Positions 1 to 9,435 of a stretch of 64,000 nt of DNA are shown one piece after another (positions within the stretch are counted from its first letter, which is position 1; every line of letters starts with the position of its first letter). Made by a program: the position numbers and the translations under genes. Where the stretch lies: assembly GCF_006716305.1 (NCBI RefSeq), contig NZ_VFOU01000002.1, positions 62,001 to 126,000 on the forward strand, given 5' to 3'. The notes under the pieces are model-generated. The model saw nothing but the letters and a program-made list of their open reading frames with translations. It ran no database searches and had not been told where the DNA came from. The stretch comes from Enteractinococcus coprophilus (GTDB lineage: Bacteria > Actinomycetota > Actinomycetes > Actinomycetales > Micrococcaceae).

Positions 1-779
1 AGCGCGAGATCCTGCTCAAACTGCGCTTTGCTTTCGACCACGCGGTGAATTTCCGCCCGTCTGTGCTCTACCCGGGTGCGACCTCACCGTTGGCTAACCC
101 CGGCGATATTGACTTTGTGGTCTTCCGCGAAGGCACCGAGGGTCTTTACGTTGGCAACGGCGGGTCGATGCGCACCGGGACCAAATACGAGGTCGCCAAC
201 GAAACTTCCGTCAACACCGCCTACGGTGTGGAGCGGGTCGTTCGTGCCGCGTTTGAGTACGCTCAGAACCGCGAACGCAAACACGTGACCCTGTTACATA
301 AGCACAACGTGTTAGTCCACGCCGGGCACCTGTGGAACCGCATTGTCAACGAGGTGGGCGAAGAGTTCCCCGACGTCACCCACGACTACCTGCACGTCGA
401 TGCGGCGATGATCTTCTTGACCACCGATCCGGGCCGTTTTGATGTCATCCTGACGGACAATATGTTCGGCGACATCGTCACCGACCTCGCCGCAGCAGTC
501 ACCGGTGGTATCGGTCTGGCCGCATCGGGCAACCTGAACATTAACGGCACCGCCCCGTCGATGTATGAACCGGTCCACGGCTCTGCACCGGACATTGCCG
601 GCACTCAGAAAGCAGACCCGACGGCGGCCATCTTGTCAGCCGCGATTTTGTTGGAACAAGAAGGCTATGCGGATGCGGCACTGCGGGTTAATAAGGCAGT
701 ATGGGAAGACCTCGCCGCACGCGATTCCACGCCGCGCACCACTCAAGAAATCGGCGACGCGATCGCAGCCGCAGTCTAA
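1..779 (+). CDS. leuB: 3-isopropylmalate dehydrogenase, 5' end outside window
   Basis: Oxidative decarboxylation of 3-isopropylmalate to 2-oxoisocaproate with NAD+, the third step of leucine synthesis, in the cytoplasm. The frame is open from base 3 and reads [20 protein letters not shown] before the first possible internal start, so the gene runs off the left edge and lacks roughly its first quarter. Visible family signatures are the FREGTEGLY region, the metal-binding aspartates in [15 protein letters not shown] and the NAD-site motif [13 protein letters not shown] near the C terminus. It precedes ilvE by 66 bases on the same strand, so the two are probably co-transcribed. leuC and leuD lie separately at 8-10 kb. 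Assignment is secure; only the missing N terminus is unknown. Confidence 0.95.
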   Translation, partial: REILLKLRFAFDHAVNFRPSVLYPGATSPLANPGDIDFVVFREGTEGLYVGNGGSMRTGTKYEVANETSVNTAYGVERVVRAAFEYAQNRERKHVTLLHKHNVLVHAGHLWNRIVNEVGEEFPDVTHDYLHVDAAMIFLTTDPGRFDVILTDNMFGDIVTDLAAAVTGGIGLAASGNLNINGTAPSMYEPVHGSAPDIAGTQKADPTAAILSAAILLEQEGYADAALRVNKAVWEDLAARDSTPRTTQEIGDAIAAAV

Positions 780-845
780 CGACGCACATCCCCGGTAGCT
801 TTTTAAAAGAATTTTCGCCCGGCAGGGCCGGCAGAAAGGTCAATC

Positions 846-1973
846 ATGGAATTTCAGTACCACGCTAACCAGAGTCCTCTTGCGGACACAGACCGCGCAA
901 ACGTGTTAGCAAACCCAGGATTCGGGCAGTACTTCACCGATCACATGGTGACCATTGAATGGACCGCCGATGTCGAAGGTCAGAATGAGGCATTCGAAGC
1001 CGGTGAATATCTCAAAATGGTGGGGGACTGGTCCAACGCTCGCGTTGAGCCATACGGACCCCTGGCACTGAGTCCGGCCGCTGCCGTGCTGCACTACGCC
1101 CAAGAAATTTTCGAAGGCTTGAAAGCCTACCGCCACGACGACGGCTCCGTGTGGACCTTCCGCCCGCACGCCAACGCAGCTCGCATGAACCGCTCAGCGC
1201 ACCGCATGGCCATGCCACAACTGCCAGAAGAAACCTTCGTCAAGGCGCTGGAAGAACTCATGGTCCGAGACGCCGCCTGGGTTCCAAAGGGTGAGGGCCA
1301 GTCGCTGTACTTGCGGCCATTTATGATTGCCACCGAAGCATTCCTCGGGGTCCGCCCGGCTCGCAACTTCAACTTCCACGTGATCGCCTCGCCCGCCGGC
1401 AACTATTTCGGTGGCGAGCTGAAACCGGTCAGCATCTGGGTGTCGCGCGATTTTGCCCGCGCAGGGGAGGGCGGCACCGGAGCTGCAAAATTCGGTGGCA
1501 ACTACGCAGCCTCCCTGGCAGCCCAGCTTCAAGGCGCATCCCGCGGCCATGACCAGGTCATCTTCCTGGATCGCAGCCCTGATGAGTCCCTGGAAGAACT
1601 CGGGGGCATGAACGTCTTCTTCGTCACCAAAGACAATAAACTCATCACCCCGAAACTCACCGGAACCATTCTGGAAGGCATCACGCGCGATTCGATCCTG
1701 CAACTGGGTAAAGACCAGGGACTGGACGTCGAAGAACGCCGCATCACCTTCAACGAATGGAAAGACGGTGTGGCCTCCGGTGACTTCCAAGAGGTCTTTG
1801 CGTGCGGGACAGCTGCTGTGATCACCCCGATTGGGCGGGTCGCCGACCGCGAAGAAGTCCACACCACCCCATCAACCGACTTCCCGGTGGCCAATGCCCT
1901 GCGCAACCGTCTGGTTGGTATCCAGACCGGTCATGAGGAAGACATCTACGGCTGGATGCACCGCCTAGCCTAA
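846..1973 (+). CDS. ilvE: Branched-chain amino acid aminotransferase
   Basis: PLP-dependent transamination between branched-chain 2-oxo acids and glutamate, the last step of leucine, isoleucine and valine synthesis. The 375-residue protein is full length for class IV BCAT. The PLP-binding lysine is Lys215 in the conserved AAKFGGNYAASL block. EIFEGLKAY (about 87-95), SLYLRPFM (about 153-160) and the late GTAAVITPIG cofactor-phosphate loop are also typical. An ATG start is preceded by an AGAAAGG ribosome site. It follows leuB closely and is followed after 32 bases by a FAH-family gene, an order common in Micrococcales. Confidence 0.96.
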   Translation: MEFQYHANQSPLADTDRANVLANPGFGQYFTDHMVTIEWTADVEGQNEAFEAGEYLKMVGDWSNARVEPYGPLALSPAAAVLHYAQEIFEGLKAYRHDDGSVWTFRPHANAARMNRSAHRMAMPQLPEETFVKALEELMVRDAAWVPKGEGQSLYLRPFMIATEAFLGVRPARNFNFHVIASPAGNYFGGELKPVSIWVSRDFARAGEGGTGAAKFGGNYAASLAAQLQGASRGHDQVIFLDRSPDESLEELGGMNVFFVTKDNKLITPKLTGTILEGITRDSILQLGKDQGLDVEERRITFNEWKDGVASGDFQEVFACGTAAVITPIGRVADREEVHTTPSTDFPVANALRNRLVGIQTGHEEDIYGWMHRLA

Positions 1974-2005
1974 GTCACCGCACGTTTTCGATAGGGGAAA
2001 ATACC

Positions 2006-2779
2006 TTGCGCATTGCACGTTTTGTTCACCGGGAAGATTTTCACTACGGCGTCGTCCAGGACGACACCATCACGGTATTAGCCAACGATCCGCTCTATGC
2101 GGGCATCGTGCCCACGACCGAGACCCTGAAACTCGACGACGTGCGCCTTGTGACCCCGATTTTGCCGCGCTCCAAAGTCGTCGGTGTCGGCCGGAACTGG
2201 CAGGCGCACGCCGAAGAACTCGGCAACGAGGTCCCAAGCTCGCCGCTGCTGTTCTTCAAACCCAACACCTCAGTGGTGGGTCCCGATGAACCGGTCATGC
2301 TGCCCGATTGGACCGAAGAAGTATCCTACGAGGCGGAACTGGCTGTGGTTATTGGCCGCATTGCCAAAGACGTACCAGTCGATCGCGTCGATGAAGTCAT
2401 CTTCGGCTACACCGTCGGCAATGATCTGACCGCACGCGACGTGCAACGTGCCGAAGACCAATGGGCTCGCGCCAAAGGCTTTGATGGTTCGTGCCCGCTG
2501 GGCCCGTGGATTGAAACCGAATTGGATCCAGACGATGTCCAGATCCGGTCCTGGGTCGACGGTGAGTTGCGCCAAAACGGTAACACCCAGGACATGGTCT
2601 TTGATGTGCGCACCCTGGTGTCGTATATCTCCGAAGCCTTCACTCTGCTGCCCGGGGATGTCATCCTGACCGGCACGCCGGCGGGCGTCGGGACGATCTA
2701 CGACGGTCAAACCGTGGAATGTGAGATCGAGGGCATCGGTACCCTGTCCACGACTGTGCGCCGTCCCACTGTCGGCTAA
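2006..2779 (+). CDS. Fumarylacetoacetate hydrolase (FAH) family protein
   Basis: FAH-fold enzyme, usually a metal-dependent hydrolase, isomerase or decarboxylase acting on 2-oxo acid-type substrates; the real substrate cannot be told from sequence. 257 residues, a short N-terminal segment followed by one FAH domain. The domain shows the opening KVVGVGRNWQAHAEELG, metal-binding acids in the EVSYEAELAVVIGR region, GNDLTARDVQ and the C-terminal LLPGDVILTGTPAGVG. The start is TTG, supported by AGGGGAAA 6 bases upstream and by the usual MRIARF N terminus. The ilvE-FAH-gltX order is often seen in Micrococcales, so the specific role may be housekeeping, for example oxaloacetate decarboxylation or enol-keto tautomerisation. 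That is inference. Confidence 0.85.
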   Translation: MRIARFVHREDFHYGVVQDDTITVLANDPLYAGIVPTTETLKLDDVRLVTPILPRSKVVGVGRNWQAHAEELGNEVPSSPLLFFKPNTSVVGPDEPVMLPDWTEEVSYEAELAVVIGRIAKDVPVDRVDEVIFGYTVGNDLTARDVQRAEDQWARAKGFDGSCPLGPWIETELDPDDVQIRSWVDGELRQNGNTQDMVFDVRTLVSYISEAFTLLPGDVILTGTPAGVGTIYDGQTVECEIEGIGTLSTTVRRPTVG

Positions 2780-2826
2780 CCGCTAGAAACACGGTCACGC
2801 ACACAGGTCACCATAACTGGTCACGC

Positions 2827-2840
2827 TAGACTTGGCAGTC
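2827..2840 (+). promoter_or_regulatory. Putative -10 element giving a leaderless gltX transcript
   Basis: TAGACT (2827-2832) fits the actinobacterial TANNNT -10 pattern and ends 8 bases before the ATG at 2841. No Shine-Dalgarno sequence is present, so transcription probably starts at or next to the initiation codon. No convincing -35 box is seen. Confidence 0.45.
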
Positions 2841-4352
2841 ATGAGCGAGCTTCGTAACCCTGACGATATTCCAGCAGTTCCAGCCGACGCCGAAGTGCGG
2901 GTGCGCTTTGCACCCTCACCAACCGGCACCCCGCACGTTGGACTGATCCGTACCGCCCTGTTCAACTGGGGCTGGGCCCGCCACACCGGCGGCAAAATGA
3001 TCTTCCGCGTCGAAGATACCGACGCCAAACGTGACTCCGAAGAGTCCTATCAGCAACTGTTAGATGCCATGGATTGGATGGGCATCGACTGGGACGAAGG
3101 CGTTGAGGTCGGCGGACCGCACGAACCCTACCGTCAATCACAGCGCGGGGAGATCTACCAGGACGTCATTGCCAAACTCAAAGACGGTGGATTCATCTAC
3201 CCGTCCTATACCACCGCTGAAGAAACCGAAGCACGCCACAAAGCAGCCGGCCGCGACGTTAAACTGGGCTACGACGGCTATGACCGCCATCTGACCGAGG
3301 AACAAATCGCTGGCTTCGAAGCCGAAGGCCGCAAACCCGTGTGGCGTCTGCGCATGCCAGACCACGACATCGCCTTCAACGACATCGTGCGCGGACCGAT
3401 CAACTTCAGTGCTGGATCCGTGGCCGACTTTGTCGTCGTGCGCGCCGACGGCTCTCCGCTGTACACCCTGGTGAACCCCGTCGACGACGCCCTGATGGGT
3501 GTTACCCACGTGCTACGTGGTGAAGACCTGCTGTCGTCCACCCCGCGCCAGGTCGCACTCTATGGTGCGCTCTATGCCATTGGCGTTGCAAAGTACCAGC
3601 CGGAATTTGGTCACCTGCCCTACGTGATGGGGGAGGGCAACAAGAAGCTGTCCAAGCGTGACCCACAGTCCAGCCTGTTCCACCACCGCGAAAACGGTTT
3701 CATTCGCGAAGGCCTACTGAACTACCTGGCCCTGCTGGGCTGGTCGCTATCGGCCGACGAAGATATCTTCACCCCCGATGAATTCGTGGCGAACTTCGAT
3801 ATCCATAACGTGTTAGCCAACCCGGCACGGTTTGATGAGAAGAAAGCCATCGCAATCAACGGCACGCACATCCGCAAGCTTGCGGCCGAAGATTTCCGCG
3901 ATCGCCTCATTCCATACCTGCAAGACCGCAAGCTGGTGGGCGCGAAGCTCACGGATCGCGAATACGAGATCCTCACCCAGGGTGCACCACTGGTTCAAGA
4001 ACGTGTCCACCTGCTGGGCGAAGCCGCTGATATGCTGGCCTTCCTCTTCACCGACACCGTCGAGGTCGAACAGGGTGCGATGAAGGGCATGCCACAAAAC
4101 CTGGTTGAGGTCCTCACTGCAGCTGAAAACGTCCTGGCCGACCTGGAAACTTGGGATCTGGCGTCCATCGAAGGCGCACTGCGCACCGCATTGATTGATG
4201 AACTGGAACTTAAACCACGTCACGCCTTCGGGCCGGTTCGCACGGCCGTGTCGGGACGCCGGGTGTCACCACCGCTGTTCGAGTCGCTGGTCATTTTAGG
4301 ACGCGAGAAATCGCTTGAACGCATCAGCCAATTTAAGGTCGCACAATCCTAG
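2841..4352 (+). CDS. gltX: Glutamyl-tRNA synthetase
   Basis: Class I aminoacyl-tRNA synthetase that loads glutamate on tRNA-Glu. In actinobacteria it is commonly non-discriminating and also charges tRNA-Gln for GatCAB amidation; whether that holds here is not visible. 503 residues. The HIGH-like motif is [11 protein letters not shown] near the N terminus and the KMSKS-like loop is [12 protein letters not shown] nine bases upstream is open, but ATG 2841 is preferred because it sits 8 bases after a -10 box and no ribosome site is visible. tRNA-Gln and tRNA-Glu genes lie just downstream. Its TAG stop sits within the beginning of the following HAD frame. Confidence 0.96.
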   Translation: MSELRNPDDIPAVPADAEVRVRFAPSPTGTPHVGLIRTALFNWGWARHTGGKMIFRVEDTDAKRDSEESYQQLLDAMDWMGIDWDEGVEVGGPHEPYRQSQRGEIYQDVIAKLKDGGFIYPSYTTAEETEARHKAAGRDVKLGYDGYDRHLTEEQIAGFEAEGRKPVWRLRMPDHDIAFNDIVRGPINFSAGSVADFVVVRADGSPLYTLVNPVDDALMGVTHVLRGEDLLSSTPRQVALYGALYAIGVAKYQPEFGHLPYVMGEGNKKLSKRDPQSSLFHHRENGFIREGLLNYLALLGWSLSADEDIFTPDEFVANFDIHNVLANPARFDEKKAIAINGTHIRKLAAEDFRDRLIPYLQDRKLVGAKLTDREYEILTQGAPLVQERVHLLGEAADMLAFLFTDTVEVEQGAMKGMPQNLVEVLTAAENVLADLETWDLASIEGALRTALIDELELKPRHAFGPVRTAVSGRRVSPPLFESLVILGREKSLERISQFKVAQS

Positions 4353-5065
4353 TCCAAGCCGTTTTATTCGATGTCGATGACACCCTGGTCAACCTGGCTG
4401 GGGCACAGCATGTTGCCTTCCGGCAGCAGCTGACCACCCAATTCGGCGACCAGGTGTCATCGCATCCTGCCCTGGAAGTAGCAGTCGACGCGTTCGTCCA
4501 TGATCCACAGGACTACTACAACGCCTACATCAACGGGAGACTGAGCTTCGGCGAGCAACGCATGGCCCGCGTCGTTGATGCGATGGACATCTTGGAACTG
4601 GACGGCAAGCCCGATGAAGAACTCTGGCTGGTGGGTTACGAGGACATCGTCTCGCGGCATTGGAAGCCTTTCGACGATGTTCCACCGCTGTTGGAGACGC
4701 TCACCGATCTGGGGATCGCGTATGGGGCTGCTACGAATAACGTAACTGACTATCAGGCCCATAAGTTGGAACAAGCAGGTCTGCCGTTCGAGGTCGTGAT
4801 CGGCACCGATGTGACAGGTAAGCCCAAGCCGCATGCCTCGATGTTCTTAGAAGGGGCACGCCAGTTAGGAACCGACCCAGAAAACACCCTGATGATCGGT
4901 GATGACGTCATTAACGACGGGCTGGGGGCACGGGATGCCGGACTGATATCACTGCTGGTCGACCGCGATAATACTCGCGTCAACCCGGATCGGGTATACA
5001 AAGTTGAGTCGCTCAGTGATGTTCTGCACATTCCTTCGCTGCGTTTTGACAACGGGAAAAATTAG
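4346..5065 (+). CDS. HAD-superfamily hydrolase with no canonical start codon
   Basis: Haloacid dehalogenase-type phosphatase, Cof/YjjG-like; substrate unknown. All motifs are present: motif I DVDDT (codons 9-13 if counted from 4346), motif II threonine in AATNN, motif III lysine in [10 protein letters not shown] and motif [10 protein letters not shown]. The frame is closed by TAA at 4334-4336. Between that stop and motif I there is no ATG, GTG, TTG or CTG. The first canonical start (GTG 4454) would remove the catalytic aspartates. An AAGGT at 4335-4339 sits 6 bases before ATC 4346, so initiation on ATC, or coupling with the end of gltX, is my best guess. A sequencing error or decayed start is the alternative. 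Boundaries at the 5' end are uncertain. Confidence 0.75.
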   Translation: MLVQAVLFDVDDTLVNLAGAQHVAFRQQLTTQFGDQVSSHPALEVAVDAFVHDPQDYYNAYINGRLSFGEQRMARVVDAMDILELDGKPDEELWLVGYEDIVSRHWKPFDDVPPLLETLTDLGIAYGAATNNVTDYQAHKLEQAGLPFEVVIGTDVTGKPKPHASMFLEGARQLGTDPENTLMIGDDVINDGLGARDAGLISLLVDRDNTRVNPDRVYKVESLSDVLHIPSLRFDNGKN

Positions 5066-5105
5066 GGTAAAGTTATCTCTCGTTGCGCACGACGCAGCAA
5101 GCCAA

Positions 5106-5177
5106 TGGGGTATGGTGTAATTGGCAACACAACGGTTTCTGGTACCGTCATTCTAGGTTCGAGTCCTGGTACCCCAG
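5106..5177 (+). tRNA. tRNA-Gln (anticodon CTG)
   Basis: A 72-nt cloverleaf. The acceptor stem TGGGGTA pairs with TACCCCA (5170-5176), with discriminator G at 5177. The anticodon stem ACGGT/ACCGT encloses loop TTCTGGT, giving anticodon CTG. The T arm is CTAGG-TTCGAGT-CCTGG. CCA is not encoded. It lies 43 bases before tRNA-Glu and the two probably share one transcript. Confidence 0.95.
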
Positions 5178-5220
5178 CGATTTCTTTCAACAGAAATTAC
5201 CGGCTGCCTCAGGGTAGCGC

Positions 5221-5293
5221 GGCCCCATCGTATAGCGGCCTAGTACGCCGCCCTCTCACGGCGGTAGCACGGGTTCGAATCCCGTTGGGGTCA
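5221..5293 (+). tRNA. tRNA-Glu (anticodon CTC)
   Basis: A 73-nt cloverleaf. The acceptor stem GGCCCCA pairs with TGGGGTC (5286-5292, one G-T pair), with discriminator A. The anticodon stem CCGCC/GGCGG encloses loop CTCTCAC, giving anticodon CTC. The T arm is ACGGG-TTCGAAT-CCCGT. CCA is not encoded. A strong terminator follows after 8 bases. Confidence 0.96.
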
Positions 5294-5301
5294 CAAGAGG
5301 G

Positions 5302-5340
5302 ACGACATGCATTATCGCAATGCATGTCGTTTTTTGTTTT
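5302..5340 (+). terminator. Rho-independent terminator of the tRNA pair
   Basis: A perfect 11-bp stem ACGACATGCAT (5302-5312) pairs with ATGCATGTCGT (5320-5330) around a 7-base loop, and is followed directly by a T-rich run. The stretch from here to 5501 holds no supportable gene. Confidence 0.9.
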
Positions 5341-5501
5341 GCTGTCGGTACCAACGTAGGAATCTCTTACGTCGCCAAACCCTAGAAAGCTTCCTGTATT
5401 GCCCTAGCCAGGGAAAGATTCTTCAGACGCGCGTGGGTTCTGACTCACTCGATCTAGAACAGATAAATGTGTACGTTCTGACTGATCCTAGTTCAGTAGG
5501 A

Positions 5502-5981
5502 TCAGTGCCGGATGGGTCCGCCGATTGGCACAGACGCCACATGGCCGGTCACCGGTCGGTTACGGAACAGTTGTAGCCCCACGTCTACGAGTGACGAGCG
5601 ATCCAGCTCGGCCACCCGATCCAGCGCGACCCACGTGGGGTCCATCGTGTCACCATTGGCCTCCTGACGCAGGGCTCCACTCATAATATTCACGTGGTAG
5701 AAAATCCCGATGTTTTGGTGGGCTACCCGTCGCCAGGATTCGCCGGGCGGAATCACGCGCGAATCGACACCCAATAGGCGGTGCACGGTCGCGGTATACC
5801 CGGTCTCTTCAGTGAACTCCCGGATTACTGTGTCGAATGGATCCTCTAACGGTTCCACACCACCACCCGGCAGCGTCCAGGACCGGGAGCCATCGTGGTG
5901 TTTCACCTGAACCAACAACACCGCGCGATCTTGTACACATAATCCATAGGCCGCAAGGCGACGCGTCGATGAAGCATCCAT
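5502..5981 (-). CDS. NUDIX hydrolase
   Basis: Hydrolase of nucleoside diphosphates linked to another moiety; substrate not predictable. 159 residues. The Nudix box lies at about residues 38-60: GGGVEPLEDPFDTVIREF followed by TEETGY, with the REFTEE metal-binding glutamates intact. The rest is the small alpha/beta Nudix fold. The start ATG is preceded on the minus strand by GAGG and by TAAGAT six bases upstream, so it may be leaderless. It is transcribed away from thiL. Confidence 0.85.
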   Translation of the reverse strand: MDASSTRRLAAYGLCVQDRAVLLVQVKHHDGSRSWTLPGGGVEPLEDPFDTVIREFTEETGYTATVHRLLGVDSRVIPPGESWRRVAHQNIGIFYHVNIMSGALRQEANGDTMDPTWVALDRVAELDRSSLVDVGLQLFRNRPVTGHVASVPIGGPIRH

Positions 5982-6081
5982 GACCTCATCTTACTGTCCA
6001 CACCGCCACCACCACGAGTAGCCCGTTGCCTGCTTGGCTGGTGACAATGAGTGATCGGTACGCGAGCCGCACCGGGTTGAG

Positions 6082-6094
6082 TACCCTAGAACTC
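6082..6094 (+). promoter_or_regulatory. Putative -10 element for leaderless thiL
   Basis: TACCCT (6082-6087) ends 7 bases before the ATG at 6095 and there is no ribosome-binding sequence, the same layout as at gltX. No clear -35 box is seen. Confidence 0.4.
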
Positions 6095-7084
6095 ATGCGT
6101 TTATCAGCCCTGCACCACACCACTGTCGGCGAACTTGGGGAAGCCGGGATCCTGGACCTGTTATCCGCAAGCTATCAGGGACTCACCAGTGGCGATGGTG
6201 TCATTGGGCCAGGCGACGACGCCGCAGTCATTCCCGCACCTGGCGGCCATTTCGTTATTGCCACCGACGCCATGAACGAAGGCCACCATTTTCTGCGCAC
6301 CTGGCCCTCGGGCATCACCGATAATGGGTACTCGACGGGCTGGAAACTTGCGGCACAGAATCTTTCCGATATGAATGCCATGGGAGCCGTCACATCGTCA
6401 GTCAGCGTCTCATTAGCCATGCCGACGACGACGCCTGCGGCGTGGGTGTTTCACTTCGGCCGCGGGATTGCCAATGCTTGCCGCTGGCTGGGCGCATCCC
6501 AGACCGTGATCTCCGGAGGGGATCTGACTCGGGCTGAGACGATTGCCACGGCGATCACCGCGACCGCCAACCTCATTGGCCAACCAGTACTGCGAAAAGC
6601 TGCCGAAGATGTTGCCGGCTTTCACTTGATTCACACCGGCAACGCGGGCATGTCCCACGCCGGGTATGTGGTCGCGTCCCAGGGGACCCACAACCAGTTG
6701 CGTCGCGATGAACTGCAGGCGCTGCGCTTATTTCTCCGCCCGCGCCCGCCCCTAGACCAAGGTCCAAAGGTCGCGGGGGTCGTCTCAGCAATGATGGATG
6801 TTTCCGACAGTATTTTGACTGATGCTGACCGGCTCGCAGCAGCTAATAACCTACATGCGCACATCGATCCAGCTTGGGTGGCACGCACAGCAGCACACCT
6901 GCAGCCACTAGCCGATCGCTATGACGCCGATGCCAGCCAATGGGTGTTGACCGGGGGAGAGGACTACGGGCTACTTGCCATCCTGAACCCCGAACATGAC
7001 CTGCCAGCAGGCTGGGAGATCATTGGTCAGCTCACCAGCCAGCCCCAAGAGCGCCCGGCGACTACTGGCTGGGATCATTTCTAA
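6095..7084 (+). CDS. thiL: Thiamine-monophosphate kinase
   Basis: Phosphorylates thiamine monophosphate to thiamine diphosphate with ATP, the last step of cofactor synthesis. 329 residues from ATG 6095. The protein begins with the typical TVGELGEAGILDLL segment, then GPGDDAAVI (38-46; metal-binding aspartates 41-42), IATDAMNEGHHF (usually TTDMLVEGVHF) and the C-terminal ATP-site stretch LTGGEDYGLLA. The frame is open further upstream (TTG 6026, ATG 6047), but those additions do not resemble ThiL and lack ribosome sites. The 3' end overlaps the convergent IclR gene by 4 bases. Confidence 0.9.
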   Translation: MRLSALHHTTVGELGEAGILDLLSASYQGLTSGDGVIGPGDDAAVIPAPGGHFVIATDAMNEGHHFLRTWPSGITDNGYSTGWKLAAQNLSDMNAMGAVTSSVSVSLAMPTTTPAAWVFHFGRGIANACRWLGASQTVISGGDLTRAETIATAITATANLIGQPVLRKAAEDVAGFHLIHTGNAGMSHAGYVVASQGTHNQLRRDELQALRLFLRPRPPLDQGPKVAGVVSAMMDVSDSILTDADRLAAANNLHAHIDPAWVARTAAHLQPLADRYDADASQWVLTGGEDYGLLAILNPEHDLPAGWEIIGQLTSQPQERPATTGWDHF

Positions 7085-7797
7085 CCTTCGTACTCGATGA
7101 TCTGGCTCAACCGGTTGGCCGCGGTCACCACGGTCGAGCCGTGATAGCGTCCCGGGTTGCGGGTCAAACGCTCAACGGGCCCGGAAATCGAGATCGCAGC
7201 AATGACGGGCCCCTGACCATTGCGTACTGGAGCAGACACCGAGGCGACTCCGGCTTCACGCTCGCCGACCGATTGTGCCCAGCCGCGACGACGCACCGAG
7301 GCTAGGGTTGCAGAGGAAAATGCGGCCTCCTGGAGACCCCCGGCCAGAGAGAGGTGATCTTGCCAGGCGAGTAACACCTGGGCGGCAGATCCGGCCTTCA
7401 TCGAAAATTCGGTGCCCACTGGAATCGAATCGCGCAACCCAATGGGGCGTTCAACCGATGCGACACAGACTCGGCTTTGGCCATAAGCCCGAAAAATCTG
7501 TGCGGATTCACCGGTGGTTTCACGCAACCAGTTCAACACCGGCTCGGCCAGAGCGGTCAGCCGGTCCGTGCCGGCGGCGGTGGCGAGTTCGCTGAGGCGC
7601 TTGCCCAGAACATAGCGGGACATCTCATCACGAGCGACAATTCGGTGATGAATCAGGGCCGCGGCCAAACGGTGCACCGTGGGGCGTGCAATGCCAGTGG
7701 CCTCGACTAATTCCAGCAGGGTCGCGGGTCCTTCCTCAAGGCGAGTCAGGATTTTTATCGAGCGATCAATCACTCCAACACCTGATGGATTGTCCAT
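7081..7797 (-). CDS. ndgR: IclR-family regulator divergent from leuCD (NdgR/LtbR type)
   Basis: Winged-helix transcription factor. In streptomycetes and corynebacteria the orthologue beside leuCD (NdgR, LtbR) controls leucine and other amino-acid genes; that role is assumed here from position. 238 residues. The N-terminal HTH spans about residues 8-65 ([20 protein letters not shown], then [16 protein letters not shown]), followed by the IclR effector domain with the typical late [11 protein letters not shown]-like stretch. It faces leuC across 156 bases that contain an inverted repeat suitable as operator. Its stop codon overlaps the end of thiL. Confidence 0.85.
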   Translation of the reverse strand: MDNPSGVGVIDRSIKILTRLEEGPATLLELVEATGIARPTVHRLAAALIHHRIVARDEMSRYVLGKRLSELATAAGTDRLTALAEPVLNWLRETTGESAQIFRAYGQSRVCVASVERPIGLRDSIPVGTEFSMKAGSAAQVLLAWQDHLSLAGGLQEAAFSSATLASVRRRGWAQSVGEREAGVASVSAPVRNGQGPVIAAISISGPVERLTRNPGRYHGSTVVTAANRLSQIIEYEG

Positions 7798-7845
7798 GCG
7801 GGCACCTCAGCCAATCTGCTAAATATTCCAAACTATGATATCGTC

Positions 7846-7862
7846 GTCTCATCTATTGAGAC
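7846..7862. promoter_or_regulatory. Candidate operator between ndgR and leuC
   Basis: Inverted repeat GTCTCA-TCTAT-TGAGAC, with perfect 6-bp arms, centred in the divergent intergenic region. A TATGAT at 7834-7839 on the plus strand could be the leuC -10 box, which would put the repeat over the transcription start, as expected for a repressor site. Binding by the IclR regulator is inferred from position. Confidence 0.5.
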
Positions 7863-7953
7863 ACACTTGGCGTCTCTTTGGCAAATTTTTCTCTCAAGTG
7901 CGAGATTAATGGCACGAAGACCTTTTGATCGGAAGAAAGTAGGAATACCTCTC

Positions 7954-9402
7954 ATGAGTACGCCACGAACTTTGGCAGAAAAAGTGTGGGACGACCACAT
8001 TGTCGTTGAAGGAGAAAAACAGGGCGACGTTCAGACCCCTGACCTGCTCTACATCGACCTACACATGGTGCATGAGGTAACTTCCCCGCAGGCTTTCGAA
8101 GGCCTACGCTTGGCTGGCCGCCCAGTGCGCCGCCCCGATCTGACGATTGGCGTTGAAGACCACAACGTCCCAACCATGAACATCAACGAGATGATCGCTG
8201 AACCCACCTCGCGCAAGCAGGTGGACGCCCTGCGCACCAATGCTGAAGAATTCGGCATTCGTTTGCACTCCCTGGGCGACGCCGAACAAGGCATTGTCCA
8301 CGTGGTCGGCCCCCAGCTCGGGTTGACCCAACCCGGCACCACGGTCGTGTGCGGTGACTCGCACACCTCGACCCACGGTGCCTTTGGCGCGCTGGCCTTT
8401 GGTATTGGTACCTCAGAGGTAGAACACGTTCTGGCCACCCAGACCCTGCCGATGATGCCATTCAAAACCATGGCCATCAACGTCACCGGCACCCTGAAAC
8501 CAGGGGTGTCGTCGAAAGACATCATCTTGGCCGTGATCGCCAAAATTGGCACCGGCGGCGGTCAGGGCTACGTGCTGGAATACCGTGGCGAAGCCATCGA
8601 AGCGCTGTCCATGGAAGCGCGCATGACCATCTGCAACATGTCGATCGAAGCCGGGGCTCGCGCCGGGATGATCGCACCGGATGACACCACCTTTGCATAC
8701 CTCAAGGGCCGCCCACACGCGCCAGAAGGCGACGACTGGGATGCAGCCGTAGAGTACTGGCGATCCCTGGCCACCGATGAGGGCGCAACCTTCGATGCCG
8801 AGATCACCATCGATGCCGACGAGCTCGAACCGTTCGTCACCTGGGGCACCAACCCGGGCCAGGGTGTGTTCTTATCGGATACCGTGCCTGGGCCAGAAGA
8901 CTTCGATGATCCGTCGGATAAAGCCGCGGCCGAACGTGCATTGGAATACATGGGCTTAGAAGCCGGCACTCCGATGAAGGACATCCCGGTCGACACCGTG
9001 TTCTTGGGTTCGTGCACTAACGCTCGCATCGAAGACCTTCGTATGGCAGCCGCTGTGATTCAGGGCCGTCAGAAAGCCGAGAACATCCGCATGATGGTCG
9101 TGCCGGGCTCGATGCAGGTCCGCTTGCAGGCCGAAGAAGAGGGCTTGGATAAGATCTTCCGGGAATTCGGTGCCGATTGGCGTTTTGCCGGCTGCTCGAT
9201 GTGTCTGGGTATGAACCCCGACCAATTAGAGCCAGGCGAACGCGCTGCATCCACCTCAAACCGCAACTTCGAAGGCCGCCAAGGCAAAGGCGGCCGCACC
9301 CACCTGGTCTCCCCGGTGGTCGCAGCAGCCACCGCCGTGCGCGGCACGCTGGCCTCCCCATCTGATCTGGGGATCACCGACTACATCGTTGCACCGAACT
9401 AA
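7954..9402 (+). CDS. leuC: 3-isopropylmalate dehydratase large subunit
   Basis: With LeuD, isomerises 2-isopropylmalate to 3-isopropylmalate using a [4Fe-4S] cluster. 482 residues. The cluster ligands are Cys354 ([11 protein letters not shown]) and Cys414 and Cys417 ([10 protein letters not shown]). The substrate region [13 protein letters not shown] is intact. The ATG at 7954 is chosen because AGGAAT lies 9-14 bases upstream and the product then begins [14 protein letters not shown] as in the family; an in-frame extension to 7867 is not family-like. leuD follows after 33 bases. No leucine-rich leader peptide was found in the 5' region. Confidence 0.96.
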   Translation: MSTPRTLAEKVWDDHIVVEGEKQGDVQTPDLLYIDLHMVHEVTSPQAFEGLRLAGRPVRRPDLTIGVEDHNVPTMNINEMIAEPTSRKQVDALRTNAEEFGIRLHSLGDAEQGIVHVVGPQLGLTQPGTTVVCGDSHTSTHGAFGALAFGIGTSEVEHVLATQTLPMMPFKTMAINVTGTLKPGVSSKDIILAVIAKIGTGGGQGYVLEYRGEAIEALSMEARMTICNMSIEAGARAGMIAPDDTTFAYLKGRPHAPEGDDWDAAVEYWRSLATDEGATFDAEITIDADELEPFVTWGTNPGQGVFLSDTVPGPEDFDDPSDKAAAERALEYMGLEAGTPMKDIPVDTVFLGSCTNARIEDLRMAAAVIQGRQKAENIRMMVVPGSMQVRLQAEEEGLDKIFREFGADWRFAGCSMCLGMNPDQLEPGERAASTSNRNFEGRQGKGGRTHLVSPVVAAATAVRGTLASPSDLGITDYIVAPN

Positions 9403-9435
9403 CCTGCACCCACGATACGAAAGAGGCACACAACC

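Noticed and set aside
1194-1862. A 222-codon open frame on the minus strand within ilvE
   Set aside because: It lies wholly inside a well-identified gene, has low-complexity composition and no family resemblance; a shadow of GC-rich codon use.
5105-5359. Open frame across both tRNA genes and the terminator
   Set aside because: The DNA is fully explained by two cloverleaf tRNAs and a hairpin; no ribosome site or protein similarity.
7867-7953. N-terminal extension of leuC or a leucine-rich leader peptide
   Set aside because: The extension is not LeuC-like, ATG 7954 has a ribosome site, and no run of leucine codons indicates attenuation.
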